A stretch of DNA of 64,000 nt from Dicyema japonicum (GCA_011109175.1 RDEW01000003.1:682001-746000), one strand, 5' to 3'. Counted from the stretch's first letter, positions 32,350 through 42,965 are shown. Program-made: numbers and translations. Notes: generated by a model from the letters alone, not told the origin.

Positions 32350-33220
32350 CACCGAGATCACTTAATTAGACGATACTTTTATCCTTTTCTCGTGATTTCT
32401 GGGTTAATAAAATAAATGAATTAATATTTCGTTCGTTAGGTCATATTTTATTTATAATTTTTAAAAAAAATAGTAGGGAAACTAGCGAGCCGATAAAATA
32501 GTCTCGCGAATCGTTCTGGCTAAGGCAACGAATCGGGATTGCCGCATTACGCAAAAAAAACATTAACAGGAATACCTAATACATTTGACCTGTTTCGCCC
32601 ATTCGTATACATTATTCAGGAAATAAGAAAATGGCAAGATATTTTTTACTTTTATGGATGAAATAAAATTTATGGATTCAATCAATTCCTCCAGGTCAAC
32701 TTCACTACAAACTTTCCCTTTTAGAAAATGTAGCCATAAACACCTCTAGGTTATCCCAATAGCCAAGCCAAAGACATAGCCAATTGGGGCTCGAGTCCAA
32801 AGAGGCCCGGTGATCAAATTATATATTGAAAAAAAACAAGTAAAATGCCATTGAAAGAAATCAAAAATGCGAAATTTAAACAGTTTTGTCCAGTATTTTT
32901 TGGAAATTTATGAAATGTCATGGAACAACCATTTTGGTAAAAAAAGTTTTACCATGTTAAATAAAATGCTTGGAAAATATAGAAACTTTTTTTTGTAATT
33001 AAAATAAAATGCTTGGAAATATAGAAACTTTTTTTTTTTGTAATTAAAATAAAATGCTTGGAAAATATAGAAACTTTAATGATAAAAATGTTAAAAATTA
33101 TTTGTGCTTTATTTCAATAAATTTGATTAAAATTAAGTTAGAAACATTACCCGAACTGAATTAATAAGGTCATCGAAGGGGCATCCAGTTCAGTCCTTCA
33201 CACGCGGAATGTTGAGATAA
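32350..33220. other. Stretch without recognised genes
   Basis: AT-rich. A 30-bp unit (aataaaatgcttggaaaatatagaaact) is repeated three times in tandem-like fashion at 32,958-33,075. No domain seen. Confidence 0.5.
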
Positions 33221-33229
33221 GTATGCGTT

Positions 33230-33600
33230 CTGACTGAAACTAAGGTACAGTTCAACAAACCAGATATTTTCGTATATAAGAATGAGATATTTCTAATCAA
33301 AGTGGGAACTGTTACATCTCTGAATCGCCTAAAACAAGTGGAAGTAGAAAACTATCACAATTACTACCTCCTTGCAATTGAAATTTCGCTTCTCTTGTCA
33401 AGTAAAGATTATCTCACTGGTTGTGACCTGGGATGAGTTTGAACAGGATCCGTGTGATATCAATTTATATCTTGAAAAAGGACATGCAAATGACATTAAA
33501 AATGTTAGAAATGCGAAGCAACTATTCTGGTAGAAAGAAGTCGTTCCATGCTAATAAAGTGGAAAACCTCAAACTGGTAATTATGATGTTTTTGAAAAAT
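33230..33600 (+). mobile_element. Restriction-like endonuclease fragment of a retroelement
   Basis: The plus strand encodes KPDIFVYKNEIFLIKVGTVT, NRLKQVEVENYHNYYLLAIE and, after a frameshift, TWDEF and ILKKDMQMTLKML. The spacing of PD...(E/D)xK-like residues and the VE.E..HKY.LLA..+ pattern resemble the restriction-like endonuclease domain at the C-terminus of some RT polyproteins. The catalytic E of (E/D)xK appears changed to K. It is a short relic. Confidence 0.45.
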
Positions 33601-33739
33601 ATTGGCCAATATAGCCCTACAAAGAATGGAGAGTCCGTAAATTATGGAAAAACTTTTGTGAGGGCAGATCGACCTCGTTTGTGTGTGGAGTCACAAGTTG
33701 AGGTGCCCAGCGGTCCAAAGATTCAAAGTGAGAACGACT

Positions 33740-33960
33740 ATTCGTGAGTTTGACATGTCGAAAATTTTTGCCAATAGACAGAAATTGTTACAAGTTCTGG
33801 AGGACTTCCTTTACAGTTCCACAGTCAGACTGACTAGAAAACTCCTAACGGATACGAATTTGAATGTGAGAATCAGGGGTACCTCCTCAAGGGCACATTC
33901 CAAGGAGATTCATCATCCCTTCGGGACCTGGATACGTTCTTTGAAGGGGAAAAGACATCA
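33740..33960 (+). mobile_element. LINE-C RT fragment (palm, before the PQGD motif)
   Basis: NRQKLLQVLEDFLYSSTVRL, TRKLLTDTNLNVRIRGTSS, followed by a degraded T..GTPQGD region. The piece resembles 35,560-35,775, which continues through TTIGTPQGDSLSPLLFTIYL. Confidence 0.6.
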
Positions 33961-34925
33961 ATGGAGCACATAAGGGTCTTTTGATTCCGAGGTTTGCATT
34001 GTAGGCCCTCATTGATAGATTTCATCAAGCATGAAAGGTGAGTAGTTGTAGAGTGACCCTTCTTAAAATCACGTTGGAAGCAAGCGTCCGGGAGGTAAGG
34101 TTTAATGAGTTTTTCAAGAATTTTTGAAGAGGGTCTTTAAGTGGCCGGTGAATCCTTTGGCCGTCCTGGTTTTAAGATTGGTCGCATATCGGCCAATTTT
34201 CATAGAGTATGGATGGAGTTCCTGCTAATGGAGAGGTTGAAAATTCGTGTGAGGTCCATGGCAGCATAAGGGCCAACCTTCTTGAATACTATAGTAGGGA
34301 TACCATCTGGACTGCTTGAGTAGGACGACTTTTGGTTTTGAATCATCTTCGCCACGACATCCATAGAAAGATTATTTGTGGTTGCGTCGGTGGAAGAAAT
34401 GGAGGACCCCCAATTTCTGATGAGGGATAAACTCACGGAAGAATAAACCTTCATAATCTTGTTTAAAAAGTTCTTGTTCTACAAGTCTTTGCAGGGAAGC
34501 GTCTTCAAAGAGTTTATGAAGCTCAGAAGAGTATTCCACATACTAGTGAGAAAGGACTGTTTGCTTAGGATGAACGTGAGGTTATTACAGTCCATCTCCT
34601 GTTTCACTTCGGCCTTGTTTCTGATCTCTCTCCAAAGCTCGAATCCTCACCCTGGTTTTCCAAGATTGAATTTGTAGGTTTTTTAAGCAATTTCTTTTCT
34701 TCGTAAATGAATCTTGATAAGTGTGATGAGTCCACTACCAGGGCGGTCACGTCGAAAAATGTTGTACCCGAGAAGGCAGGGTGTGTATTTAGGAAGATAG
34801 TCTTGTTTCTTGAAGTAAGCAAATGTCTCCCCTCTTATTCCGTTTATGCTTAGTTGTAAAAAAAAAAAGTTTTTGATAGGCAGGGGTTTGGATTTATATC
34901 TCCTTAGAGATATAAAGGACAATCT
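33960..34925 (-). mobile_element. LINE-J copy: endonuclease start and RT N-terminal half
   Basis: The minus strand gives an APE endonuclease N-terminus (34,870-34,690: LQLSINGIRGETFAYFKKQD, LGYNIFRRDRPGSGLITLI). It then jumps to RT N-terminal motifs (34,450-33,965: SPDGIPTIVFKKVGPYAAMD, ADMRPILKPGRPKDSPAT, RDFKKGHSTTTHLSCL and SIDVF). The palm aspartate region and YADD are missing, and most of the endonuclease is deleted. It ends against a plus-strand LINE-C piece. Confidence 0.65.
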
Positions 34926-35059
34926 TTTTGGATTGGAAGGAATAAGGGATCATTTTTGTTTGTGAAGTAGATTCCACAACTTGTGTCACCAGAAACGTCG
35001 AACCACATGACGCGTGCATAAGATCCATAAAATTCTTTAGATAACGGCAGCCACTTTCC

Positions 35060-35520
35060 AGCATCAAAATCAATATACAGTAAACCCTCATTAATCCGAA
35101 CAAAAAAATTGGATGCCTTGGGATTGTGAAGGTAAAATACTAATTTCAGTGTAGTTAATATTTATGTTTTCATATAATAATCTCTCCATTTTAGCATCAA
35201 TAATTTCCTCGTCAACATTGCAATCTTCACGAAGAGTGACGATTTTGCTCTCGTCGAGCACTTCTGTTTGAGTTATTTTTTCCTCATTGGCAAGTTCTTC
35301 CAGTTCTTTTCGATATTCATTCAAACAGGATCTTGAATGATATCCTCATTAGTAAATGAATGAATACATTTAATTGTCCAGTCTTTTTGTTTATTGTGTC
35401 TTCTTTTTCTTGGTACGTGAGATAACATTATGGTGGCTTTCCGTGAATTCATAAAAATTCTTTTTCCAAATCAAGGGCTTCCATATAATCCAAAATAAGC
35501 TTTTTCCTACAATGATGCTT
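35060..35520 (-). mobile_element. pogo/Tigger-like element end and transposase C-terminus
   Basis: A Tigger-type terminus (cagtaaaccctcattaatcc) starts at 35,078 directly after a TA dinucleotide, the expected target. A minus-strand frame (35,324-35,091) encodes an acidic 77-residue segment (ELEELANEEKITQTEVLDES) typical of transposase C-terminal tails, and ends just inside the terminus. The related opposite terminus is at 28,534, in another element. Confidence 0.55.
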
Positions 35521-35544
35521 AAAGTTTTTGATTATTCCCGAATC

Positions 35545-35775
35545 CATGGTTGAAGATGAATGTGCTTGAGCAAATATTGGATGAATCGTCGGTTAGGATA
35601 ATCAGATTACTACTTGCGAACACAAGACTATCTGTGAGGACAGAAGGAACAACTTCCCGCAGTTTCAAAACAACGATTGGGACACCCCAGGGTGATTCCC
35701 TCTCCCCTTTACTATTCACCATATACCTTGAATCTGCACTCCGCGACCTCCGTAAATGCTATATAGAGACATAGA
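35545..35775 (+). mobile_element. LINE-C RT fragment (PQGDSLSPLL)
   Basis: The frame reads VLEQILDESSVRIIRLLLAN, TRLSVRTEGTTSRSFKTTIG, TPQGDSLSPLLFTIYLESAL and RDLRK, stopping before YADD. This is the same family as the 10.7-kb copy (GTPQGDPLSPILFFIYMEDALRELK). Confidence 0.7.
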
Positions 35776-35997
35776 AGAGACATCTTATGCGGATTCCTTT
35801 TCCTTTTAAAAAAAAAATTCAGAATACAAGCGGATGGTTATTTCAAGAAAGACGAAAGTTTCAACAACGAAAATTGGAAACTCCTCTCGTCCTCCGGGGG
35901 CTACTACGGCTGAGTCATTCACTTTGAGAACAAGACGCCGCACAAGGCAGAACTTTCTAAACCTGCCAATGAACCAACGAAATACGACTCTTCAGAT

Positions 35998-36714
35998 ATG
36001 AATAAACCATCAAACGAACCAAATCCCACAGAAAACTTGTCCTTGCTGATAACAGTGAATTCCGCCACCAGTGCAATAAAGATTGCGAACACACTATACC
36101 TCTATGACCAATACGGATGCATGAAGATGAGCCACAGAGGATCGGGCTCCTTCCGTCTGGACTTCCGAGGCAACTCACACATGGCCACCTACATGGAGGC
36201 CATAAATGAGACCTGTCCCTTTGGTCTGGACAACCACCACTTTAGGGCAATCTCAACCAAACCATCTGAGATTGTCCTGAGGAACCTTCCGTTCTGGGTG
36301 AGGGAGGACGACCTGTTGGACTACCTACAGGAGATGGCTCCCTCAACTACGAAAGTAACCCGAATGTACAAAGGATCGCTGCCCATGCCAATGGCGAAGG
36401 CCACGATTAAGAGTAGACCGGAAGCCACATCGTTAATACGTTGTGGTTTCTACATTGGAGTGAACAAAATATCCTGTGAATGGAAGAGAAGAGGACCGCC
36501 GATCTGCTATAACTGTCAGCAGATAGGTCACTTTTCATACCAGTGCACAGGAAAACAAAGATGTCTACGTTGCGCGGGAGAACATGATATCTCCAAATGT
36601 ACTATGGATATGGATTCTAAACGGAAATGCATCAATTGTGGGTCTGCAAAACATGGGGCAAGGTATGAAGGATGCCCTGTGCTTGTGGAGACCAGGCGAA
36701 AGCTCATTCCCTAA
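35998..36714 (+). CDS. LINE-I ORF1 (gag-like, zinc knuckles)
   Basis: A 238-residue frame. The C-terminal part carries three cysteine-rich knuckles: CYNCQQIGHFSYQC (CCHC), CLRCAGEHDISKC and CINCGSAKHGARYEGC. The middle (ETCPFGLDNHHFRAISTKPS, PFWVREDDLLDYLQEM) resembles the RRM-like RNA-binding domain of I/Jockey ORF1 proteins, which coat the element RNA. The frame is open at its N-terminus in related copy 3 (GVSRKAKVSTKNANSSRPPG upstream), so the true start probably lies about 150 nt upstream, and a frameshift separates it here. It stops at 36,714 where copy 3 reads through. Confidence 0.75.
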   Translation: MNKPSNEPNPTENLSLLITVNSATSAIKIANTLYLYDQYGCMKMSHRGSGSFRLDFRGNSHMATYMEAINETCPFGLDNHHFRAISTKPSEIVLRNLPFWVREDDLLDYLQEMAPSTTKVTRMYKGSLPMPMAKATIKSRPEATSLIRCGFYIGVNKISCEWKRRGPPICYNCQQIGHFSYQCTGKQRCLRCAGEHDISKCTMDMDSKRKCINCGSAKHGARYEGCPVLVETRRKLIP

Positions 36715-37010
36715 ATCCAAAAAGCAGATATGAAATCTATGAACGTCATAGACGACAAGGTTGAGACACTAACACGAAAAAGAATTATTGGTCCAAGTGT
36801 TAACAAGCCCTCTTCAGCTAATCTACCGAAGAAATCGGTTTGGCAAACCAAAGAAGAGATACCAGGAAGAATCAAAGAAGAACTATATGAAATTATTACA
36901 AGACTGAGAGAACTTAGTGTTACTTTGGGAGTGGATTTACGGGAAATGGTGGACCTGGCCATGGAGAGCCCGGGCCACCAAAAAGAAATCTGAAAAGAAT
37001 CCTAAAGTTA

Positions 37011-37620
37011 GTGCTGGTGAATGCCCGCTCCTTGGTGAAAAGGCATGATGAACTAGCACTACTTATGAGGACTGCCAAGGCAGATGTCTTGGTAGTCAAC
37101 GAGACGAAGATTCGAGAAGGAAGGCATTATATTCTGGAAGGATATGACTCAGTGGACATTCCATGGAAAGATGGAGCAGTTGCTGGAACAGGAACCTCAA
37201 TCTTCTTTCATAAACTATTGCAAACTCGAAACGACTGCATTATATCGGCCGACGATTCGGAATTCGTGTCTGTCGACGTGCAATGTGGTGGAACGTGGAT
37301 AACCGTGGGAGGGCTATATTCTAAGGACTTGGCCCGGTCCTCTGTGAAAATTGTCGAGTTCTTCGAAAGAAACCCAATGTCGATCCTGGTGGAGATTGAA
37401 CGCCAAGAACAGGACCTATGGATGTTATGGAAACAACAGGGACGGTCAACTACTAGCAGATTTGGTCGGGGAAATTGGAGTCGAAGTCTTAACGACCGAA
37501 GAACCTAACCATTTCTCATACTACGGGGGTGATATGCTGGGATTGGCCTTAGTATCTCCACAACTACTAGACCATGTAACAGGCCAAGGTTACTCTGGGA
37601 TATAGGGAGTGACCATATCC
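37011..37620 (+). pseudogene. LINE-I ORF2 endonuclease, copy 2
   Basis: MLVNARSLVKRHDELALLMR opens the APE endonuclease as in copy 3. VLVVNETKI, EGYDSVDIPWKDG and FVSVDVQCGGTW follow. Near 37,390 a change replaces the conserved VGDLNAKNRTYGCYGN frame by VEIERQEQDL, so the GD(L/F)NA catalytic segment is frameshifted. The frame resumes through EVLTTEEPNHFSYYGGDMLG and degrades before the SDH motif (GSDHIP at about 37,610). Confidence 0.75.
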
Positions 37621-38429
37621 CTATGGAGATGACTATAAATCTGGAACCGGATATTATTGAAGACATTTTTCTGTATTATGATACCTCGTCGGTAGACTGG
37701 GAACATTATCGTCATTATTTATCGAAGAGTATGCTAATGAAGATTAATTATTCCTTTTCTACACATAATGACTTGGATGTTTTCAACCAAGATTTATCCA
37801 ATACTATTATGATGTATCTGCGATTATATGCAACCAAGGTTTACTCAAAAATCCTTCCGAAAACGAATCAGTCCTGCCCTCCTTCTATTCGGAGTCTTAT
37901 TCGCGAGAGGAATACTCTGAAGCGAAACACAGACGATGTGTGGACATGTGGGACAGGATAACTTTGAAAAATAATATCGATGCTATCCAAAAAGTTATAC
38001 AAAGAGCCTGGAAGTTGTATTCCGAAAACCAAGTTAGGAAAGCAGCCTCGAAAGTGCACTGAAAGAATCCTTGCTTTTGGAAATTGTACTCCAGACTGAC
38101 CAACAAAAATTTGAGAGCAAAGAACATTGTACTGGCGGATCAAGATGGAAGAACAATTCCCCTGGAAAGAGTACCGTCAGTATTCAGGAAACAATTAGAA
38201 AACATACAGGGAGTAGACCCAGTCAGTATTATATCTGAAAAATTCTCAGAAGATATATCTAGTTCTATGGATTACTCCATAGACGATCTGAATAGTATGG
38301 TAGAGGAAATCACCTTGGCAGAAGTCAAGACTGCTATACGGGAGTGCAAAAACAAGGCTCCTGGATTAGATAGCATTCCGATGACTATGTTTAAAGAAGG
38401 ATCCGATGAATTTCTATCTGTTCTACAAA

Positions 38430-39866
38430 CAGTCTTGACTTCTGCCAAAGTGATTTCCTCTACCATACTATTCAGATCGTCTACGGAGTAATCCATAGAG
38501 CTAGATATATCTTCTGAGAATTTTTCAGATATAATACTGACTGGGTCTACTCCCTGTATGTTTCTAATTGTTTCCTGAATACTGACGGTACTCTGTCCAG
38601 GGGAATTGTTCTTCCATCTTGATCCGCCAGTGCAATGTTCTTTGCTCTCAAATTTTTGTTGGTCAGTCTGGAGTACAATTTCCAGAAGCAAGGATTCTTC
38701 CGGTGCACTTTCGAGGCTGCTTTCCTAACTTGGTTTTCGGAATACAACTTCCAGGCTCTTTGTATAACTTTTTGGATAGCATCGATATTATTTTCAAAGT
38801 TATCCTGTCCCACATGTCCACACATCGTCTGTGTTTCGCCTTCAGAGTATTCCTCTCCGAATAAGACCCCGAATAGAGGGAGGGCAGGACTGATTCGTTT
38901 TCGGAAGGATTTTTGAGTAAATCTTCTTTGCATATAATCGCAGATACATCGTAATAGTATTGGATAACTCTTGGTTGAAAGAATCCAACTCATTATGTGT
39001 AGAAAAGGAATAATTAATCTTCTTAACATACTCTTCGATAAATAAATGACGATAATGTTCCCAGTCTACCGACAGGTATCATAATACAGAAAAATGTCTT
39101 CAATAATATCCGGTTCAAGATTTATGGTCATCTCCATAGGGATATGGTCACTCCCTATATCCCAGAGTAACCTTGGCCTGTTTACATGGTCTAGTAGTTG
39201 TGGAGATACTAAGGCCAATCCCAGCATATCACCCCCGTAGTATGAGAAGTGATTAGGTTCTTCGGTCGTTAAGACTTCGACTCCAATTTCCCCGACCAAA
39301 TCTGCTAGTAGTTGACCGTCCCTGTTGTTTCCATAGCATCCATAGGTCCTGTTCTTGGCGTTCAAATCTCCCACAAGGATCGACATTGGGTTTCTTTCGA
39401 AGAACTCGACAATTTTCACAGAGGACCGGGCCAAGTCCTTAGAATATAGCCCTCCCACGGTTATCCACGTTCCACCACATTGCACGTCGACAGACACGAA
39501 TTCCGAATCATCGGCCGATATAATGCAGCCGTTTCGAGTTTGCAATAGTTTATGAAAGAAGATTGAGGTTCCTGTTCCAGCAACTGCTCCAACTTTCCAT
39601 GGAATGTCCACTGAGTCATATCCTTCCAGAATATAATGCCTTCCTTCTCGAATCTTCGTCTCGTTGACTACCAAGACATCTGCCTTGGCAGTCCTCATAA
39701 GTAGTGCTAGTTCATCATGCCTTTTCACCAAGGAGCGGGCATTCACCAGCACTAACTTTAGGGTTCTTTTCAGATTTCTTTTTGGTGGCCCGGGCTCTCC
39801 ATGGCCAGGTCCACCATTTCCCGTAAATCCACTCCCATAGTAACACTAAGTTCTCTCAATCTTGTA
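38430..39866 (-). mobile_element. LINE-I inverted arm (endonuclease and linker, minus strand)
   Basis: The minus strand holds an intact endonuclease frame (39,752-39,066) with VNETKI, FVSVDVQCGGTW, SILVGDLNAKNRTYGCYGNN (catalytic GDLNA), HFSYYGGDMLGLALVS and WDIGSDHIPMEM (catalytic SDH). A linker fragment (39,029-38,547) follows. In this arm the GDLNA motif is preserved, unlike in the left arm, so the arms have diverged or one was corrupted. Confidence 0.85.
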
Positions 39867-39906
39867 AACTTTAGAAAGTATTGATTTTCTTATGCTAATT
39901 CTAAAA

Positions 39907-39935
39907 GTTTTTTCCGGAAGCACAATTTATAAACA
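39907..39935 (+). promoter_or_regulatory. Histone promoter motif and TATA-like box of H2A copy 1
   Basis: gttttttccggaagcacaat is followed at once by tttataaa (39,926-39,933), 35-60 nt before the H2A ATG. The GAAGCACA core recurs upstream of H3, H4 and the second H2A/H2B (see 42,064, 42,113, 42,717, 42,751, 47,259 and 47,320). Confidence 0.65.
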
Positions 39936-39967
39936 TAAGTACGAAAAAATTCAAAATTTTCAATAAA

Positions 39968-40330
39968 ATGTCTACTCGCGGTAAAGGTGGAAAAGTACGT
40001 ACAAAAGCGAAAAGCAAATCAGTTAGAGCAGGCTTGCAATTTCCAGTTGGTCGAATTCATAGATGCTTGAGAAGTGAGACCAGAATGCGAGTTGCAGTTG
40101 GTGCTGCTATCTATGTTGGAGCTGTAATGGAGTATCTATGTGCTGAAGTGCTGGAACTTTGTGGTAATACTGCACTCAAGGCTGCAAAGCGAAGGATCAA
40201 ACCTTGTCACCTGTCTGTCGCAATCAATGCCGATGACGAATTAAAAGAACTTACCCAAAATGCAATAATCTCTTGTGGAAGATACATCTGTCGCAAAAGT
40301 GCTGAACCCGCAAAACCTGCATCCACTTAA
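39968..40330 (+). CDS. Histone H2A (divergent, short C-terminus), copy 1
   Basis: An intact intronless 120-residue frame. [20 protein letters not shown] is the basic tail, [12 protein letters not shown] the conserved alpha-1/L1 region, and [16 protein letters not shown] carries acidic-patch residues (E/E/E positions). NADDELKEL supplies the second acidic-patch part. The canonical C-terminal docking sequence (GGVLPNIQAVLLPKK-type) is missing. Instead the protein ends SCGRYICRKSAEPAKPAST. Both gene copies share this end, so it is not a sequencing artefact. An AATAAA lies about 13 nt after the stop. The protein pairs with H2B in the nucleosome core. It does not match H2A.Z or H2A.X signatures (no SQ(E/D) tail). 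Confidence 0.9.
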   Translation: MSTRGKGGKVRTKAKSKSVRAGLQFPVGRIHRCLRSETRMRVAVGAAIYVGAVMEYLCAEVLELCGNTALKAAKRRIKPCHLSVAINADDELKELTQNAIISCGRYICRKSAEPAKPAST

Positions 40331-41584
40331 CAATTTTATTAAATAAACCTTTACTTTAATTGACTCTTATCACTATAGTACTTGCTAGCAGAAATCTAAT
40401 TGATCCCTAAGTAATAAGACATCTGCCTTTATTTTGTCAAGATATCTATCGGAAAATTACTCCAAAGGAGTAAAACCCTATTGAAAAAATTAAACTTAAT
40501 TACTTACAAAAATTATCTTGCAAAAAGTTACATTATTACTAACCAACTGTAACCCTAGCTGACAAGTCTAGAACTATCTTGGAATGGAATTGCAATTGGA
40601 TAATCAAAAAACTAAATTAATTTAGTTAAAGGATAACAAGACTTACATAAACAAGAATAGTAGACAAATTTAATTAGACAAATCAATTTCTTCTCCAATG
40701 TATTTATAATTTCGTAGTTTAGTGAGTGGATACAATCTCCACATGATCTTCCCGGACGGAATCCAAATTGATTAGGTCGTAGAAAGTTGCTCCCCTCTAT
40801 ATACCGATTCAGTCTCTTAAATACAATAATCAGTCAATTACAAAGTTATTTTGAAAAAAGTTACATTATTACTAACCAACTGTAAGCCTAGCTGACTAAG
40901 TCAATATCTAGAACTATCTTAGAATGTAGCATTTAGGTAATCAAAAAAATAAATTAATTTAGTTAAAGGTTAACAAGGCTTACATAAACAAGAATAATAG
41001 ACAAATTTAATTTATAAAAACTAAAAAATAATCAATTATCAAATCTCCGCCCACGTGCGTCCAATTTTTAATCTGATTTCATATTTTAACGCGCAAAAGC
41101 AAGACGCGTTGAATGAACTTGGTTTGAGATCAATCAGCCGCAAAAACCTGGATTTTTGACCCCAATTTTTCGACAGCGATTAATTTAATTTTTATATTAA
41201 AATCAAATTGAAATAGTTTTTTTGTTTTTTAAACAGTGTCAAAATTAAAAATTTGTCACATTAAAAGAAAATGATATAGTTTTTTTTGTTTTTTAAACAG
41301 TGTCAAAATTAAAAATTTGTCTTATTTTTGTACTTGAGATTTATTTGGTTAGTTTGTTACATTGAAGTTGGGTTTTATAGGCTAAAGGTATTTTTAGCTA
41401 GTTGATAGAAACTGCGTATGATTAGAAATTCCCGTGAATTAACAATTTAAAACGACATTGCGTCTCAAAAACATTATCAATTAGGCTATAAGGATTGGAT
41501 TATCTTACTTTTTCCTAAATTTTGTCGGGATTAGGTTAATTTAAAAAAAAGAGACAAATTATATTTATTTGATTTATCGAAAAG
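40331..41584. other. Histone cluster spacer with nested repeats
   Basis: The spacer between H2A and H3. 40,500-40,690 and 40,840-41,020 are direct repeats (shared gttacattattactaaccaa and aattaatttagttaaagg). Between them (40,690-40,830) lies a small LINE-I RT fragment, minus strand, FGFRPGRSCGDCIHSLNYE. 41,213-41,330 has a second short tandem repeat (ttgttttttaaacagtgtca twice). Most of it is paralogous to 47,741-48,110 and 49,043-49,195. Confidence 0.75.
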
Positions 41585-41995
41585 TTATGTTTTTTCACCA
41601 CGAATTCTCCTTGCTAGGTGCATATCCTGTGGCATTATTGTTACTCGTTTTCCATGTATTGCACACAAATTACTATCCTCAAAAATCCCGACCAAATAAG
41701 TCTCTGCAGCCTCCTGAAGAGCAACAATGGCCGATGATTGGAAACGTAAATCTGTCTTCATAAATTGTGCTGCTTCTCTAACAACCCTTTGGAACGGTGT
41801 CTTTCGCAATAGAAGGTCAGTACTCTTTTGATATCTTCTGATCTCCCTCATTGCCACGACACCAGGACGAAAGCGATGTGGTTTCTTTACACCACCCAAT
41901 TGAGAAACTGACTTGCGTGCAGATTTAGCAGAAAGCTGTTTCCTTGGAACTTTTGCTCCAGTTGATTTTCTAGCAGTTTGTTTTGTTCGTGCCAT
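41585..41995 (-). CDS. Histone H3
   Basis: An intact 136-residue frame including Met. [12 protein letters not shown]9 and K27 contexts (ARKS twice) and [12 protein letters not shown] with K36/K37 are retained. [33 protein letters not shown] and LARRIRGE define H3. Many substitutions are unusual for H3: [10 protein letters not shown] instead of [25 protein letters not shown] in the tail, [18 protein letters not shown], and [14 protein letters not shown] at the end. The gene is intronless, on the same strand as H4 and H2B and opposite to H2A. An AAATAAA lies about 20 nt after the stop. It forms the H3-H4 tetramer. Confidence 0.95.
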   Translation of the reverse strand: MARTKQTARKSTGAKVPRKQLSAKSARKSVSQLGGVKKPHRFRPGVVAMREIRRYQKSTDLLLRKTPFQRVVREAAQFMKTDLRFQSSAIVALQEAAETYLVGIFEDSNLCAIHGKRVTIMPQDMHLARRIRGEKT

Positions 41996-42063
41996 TATTT
42001 ATCAATGAAAATGAAAATTATCGATTTTTTTCTGCGATGTATTAATACTAACGTACGCTTAAA

Positions 42064-42134
42064 TTTTTCGCTGAAGCACACCAATTTTGCAACAATACGA
42101 GAGAGCAAGTAATTTTTTTCCGGAAGCACAATTT
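42064..42134 (-). promoter_or_regulatory. Paired histone promoter motifs upstream of H3
   Basis: tttttcgctgaagcacacc (42,064) and tttttttccggaagcacaat (42,113) lie about 70 and 120 nt upstream of the H3 ATG, in reverse orientation relative to H3. Confidence 0.6.
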
Positions 42135-42363
42135 GGAAAATTATCAAAACACAATTTTTTTTAAATTATCAAAGCATTATTTTAAGCAAAATTTTACCAC
42201 ATTAAAGTAGAAAAAAGCTTTTTACAAAATTTTAAAATTATCACTGTGTAATTAGAATTCATAAAAAACACTATTTATAGAAAGCTTCTTGAACCCTAAA
42301 ACGACTTAATTTATATCTCAGAATTTAATATAGATAAAAATTTATTTGTTTATTAAAAAAAAG

Positions 42364-42672
42364 TCATCCACCAAATCCATATATTGTTCTCCCTTGTCTT
42401 TTCAAGGCATAGACCACATCCATAGCAATCACAGTTTTTCTTTTAGCGTGTTCACAATAGGAAATGCAATCTCTTATAGTTCTCTCAATAAAGATCCTGA
42501 GGACACATCTTGTCTCCTCATAAATTTTGCCTGAGATCCTTCTCACACCTCCTCTACGACACAGTCTCCTAATTGCAGGCTTTGTGATCCCCTGAATGTT
42601 ATCGATCAGGATCTTTTTGAATCGCTTTGCACCTGACTTTCCTCCTTTTCCACCTTTACCACGTCCAGACAT
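42364..42672 (-). CDS. Histone H4 (divergent, four cysteines)
   Basis: 102 residues. [20 protein letters not shown] is the tail, one residue shorter than the canonical H4 tail. [50 protein letters not shown] and YGFGG are conserved. Canonical A38, G56, A69 and T73 positions are cysteine here ([23 protein letters not shown]), whereas typical H4 has none. The start at 42,672 is chosen because MSGRGK is invariant, and the five upstream in-frame residues are not H4-like. Intronless, with AATAAA about 10 nt after the stop. Pairs with H3. Confidence 0.95.
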   Translation of the reverse strand: MSGRGKGGKGGKSGAKRFKKILIDNIQGITKPAIRRLCRRGGVRRISGKIYEETRCVLRIFIERTIRDCISYCEHAKRKTVIAMDVVYALKRQGRTIYGFGG

Positions 42673-42716
42673 TGCTTTGCGCTCCAAATTTGGCGTTTAT
42701 AAATTGACGACGCAAA

Positions 42717-42777
42717 AATTTTTCGCCGAAGCACAAATCGATAATATTAAAAGTTTTTCACGGAAGCACAAATCGAT
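42717..42777 (-). promoter_or_regulatory. Paired histone promoter motifs upstream of H4
   Basis: tttttcgccgaagcacaaat (from 42,719) and gtttttcacggaagcacaaa (42,752) each continue into tcgata, forming a direct repeat of about 26 nt. They sit 47-105 nt upstream of the H4 ATG. A tttataaa box lies between them and the ATG (42,698-42,705 region, antisense strand). Confidence 0.65.
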
Positions 42778-42965
42778 ATTAAAGTGAAAATTGGAAAACA
42801 CACTAAAACGGACTTTTTAAATAGCGTTAAAATTAATAAAAAACGTTCTTATTGCGTTAAAATTAATAAAAAACATTCTTTTGTTAAGATTATGACACGT
42901 GGGCTATTTTTATGTAAGGAAAAAAATGTTAGAAAACAAGTTTTCTTTATTATATCAAGTAAAAA

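Larger units (their letters stand above)
35840..38429 (+). mobile_element. LINE-I copy 2 (plus strand), truncated before the RT
   Basis: It contains ORF1 (35,998-36,714 and beyond), the APE endonuclease (37,011 onwards) and the linker. Continuity with copy 3 ends at about 38,428, where the sequence flips into an inverted duplicate of itself. The RT is missing entirely. Frameshifts occur near 37,390 and 37,920. Confidence 0.85.
36898..39866. repeat. 3-kb palindrome: inverted duplication of LINE-I
   Basis: The left arm 36,898-38,333 (plus) and the right arm 38,430-39,866 (minus) are near-identical reverse complements of each other, with a 96-nt spacer (38,334-38,429). The spacer is the normal LINE-I continuation of the left arm. 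The right arm ends 102 bp upstream of the H2A start. Confidence 0.95.

Noticed and set aside
38272-38691. A 139-residue protein at the centre of the palindrome
   Set aside because: The frame arises from reading across the inverted junction of two LINE-I arms and has no biological counterpart.
39968-40330. H2A as a variant of H2A.Z or H2A.X type
   Set aside because: No H2A.Z-specific core residues and no C-terminal SQ(E/D) motif are present. It sits in the core cluster and shares promoter motifs with H3 and H4.
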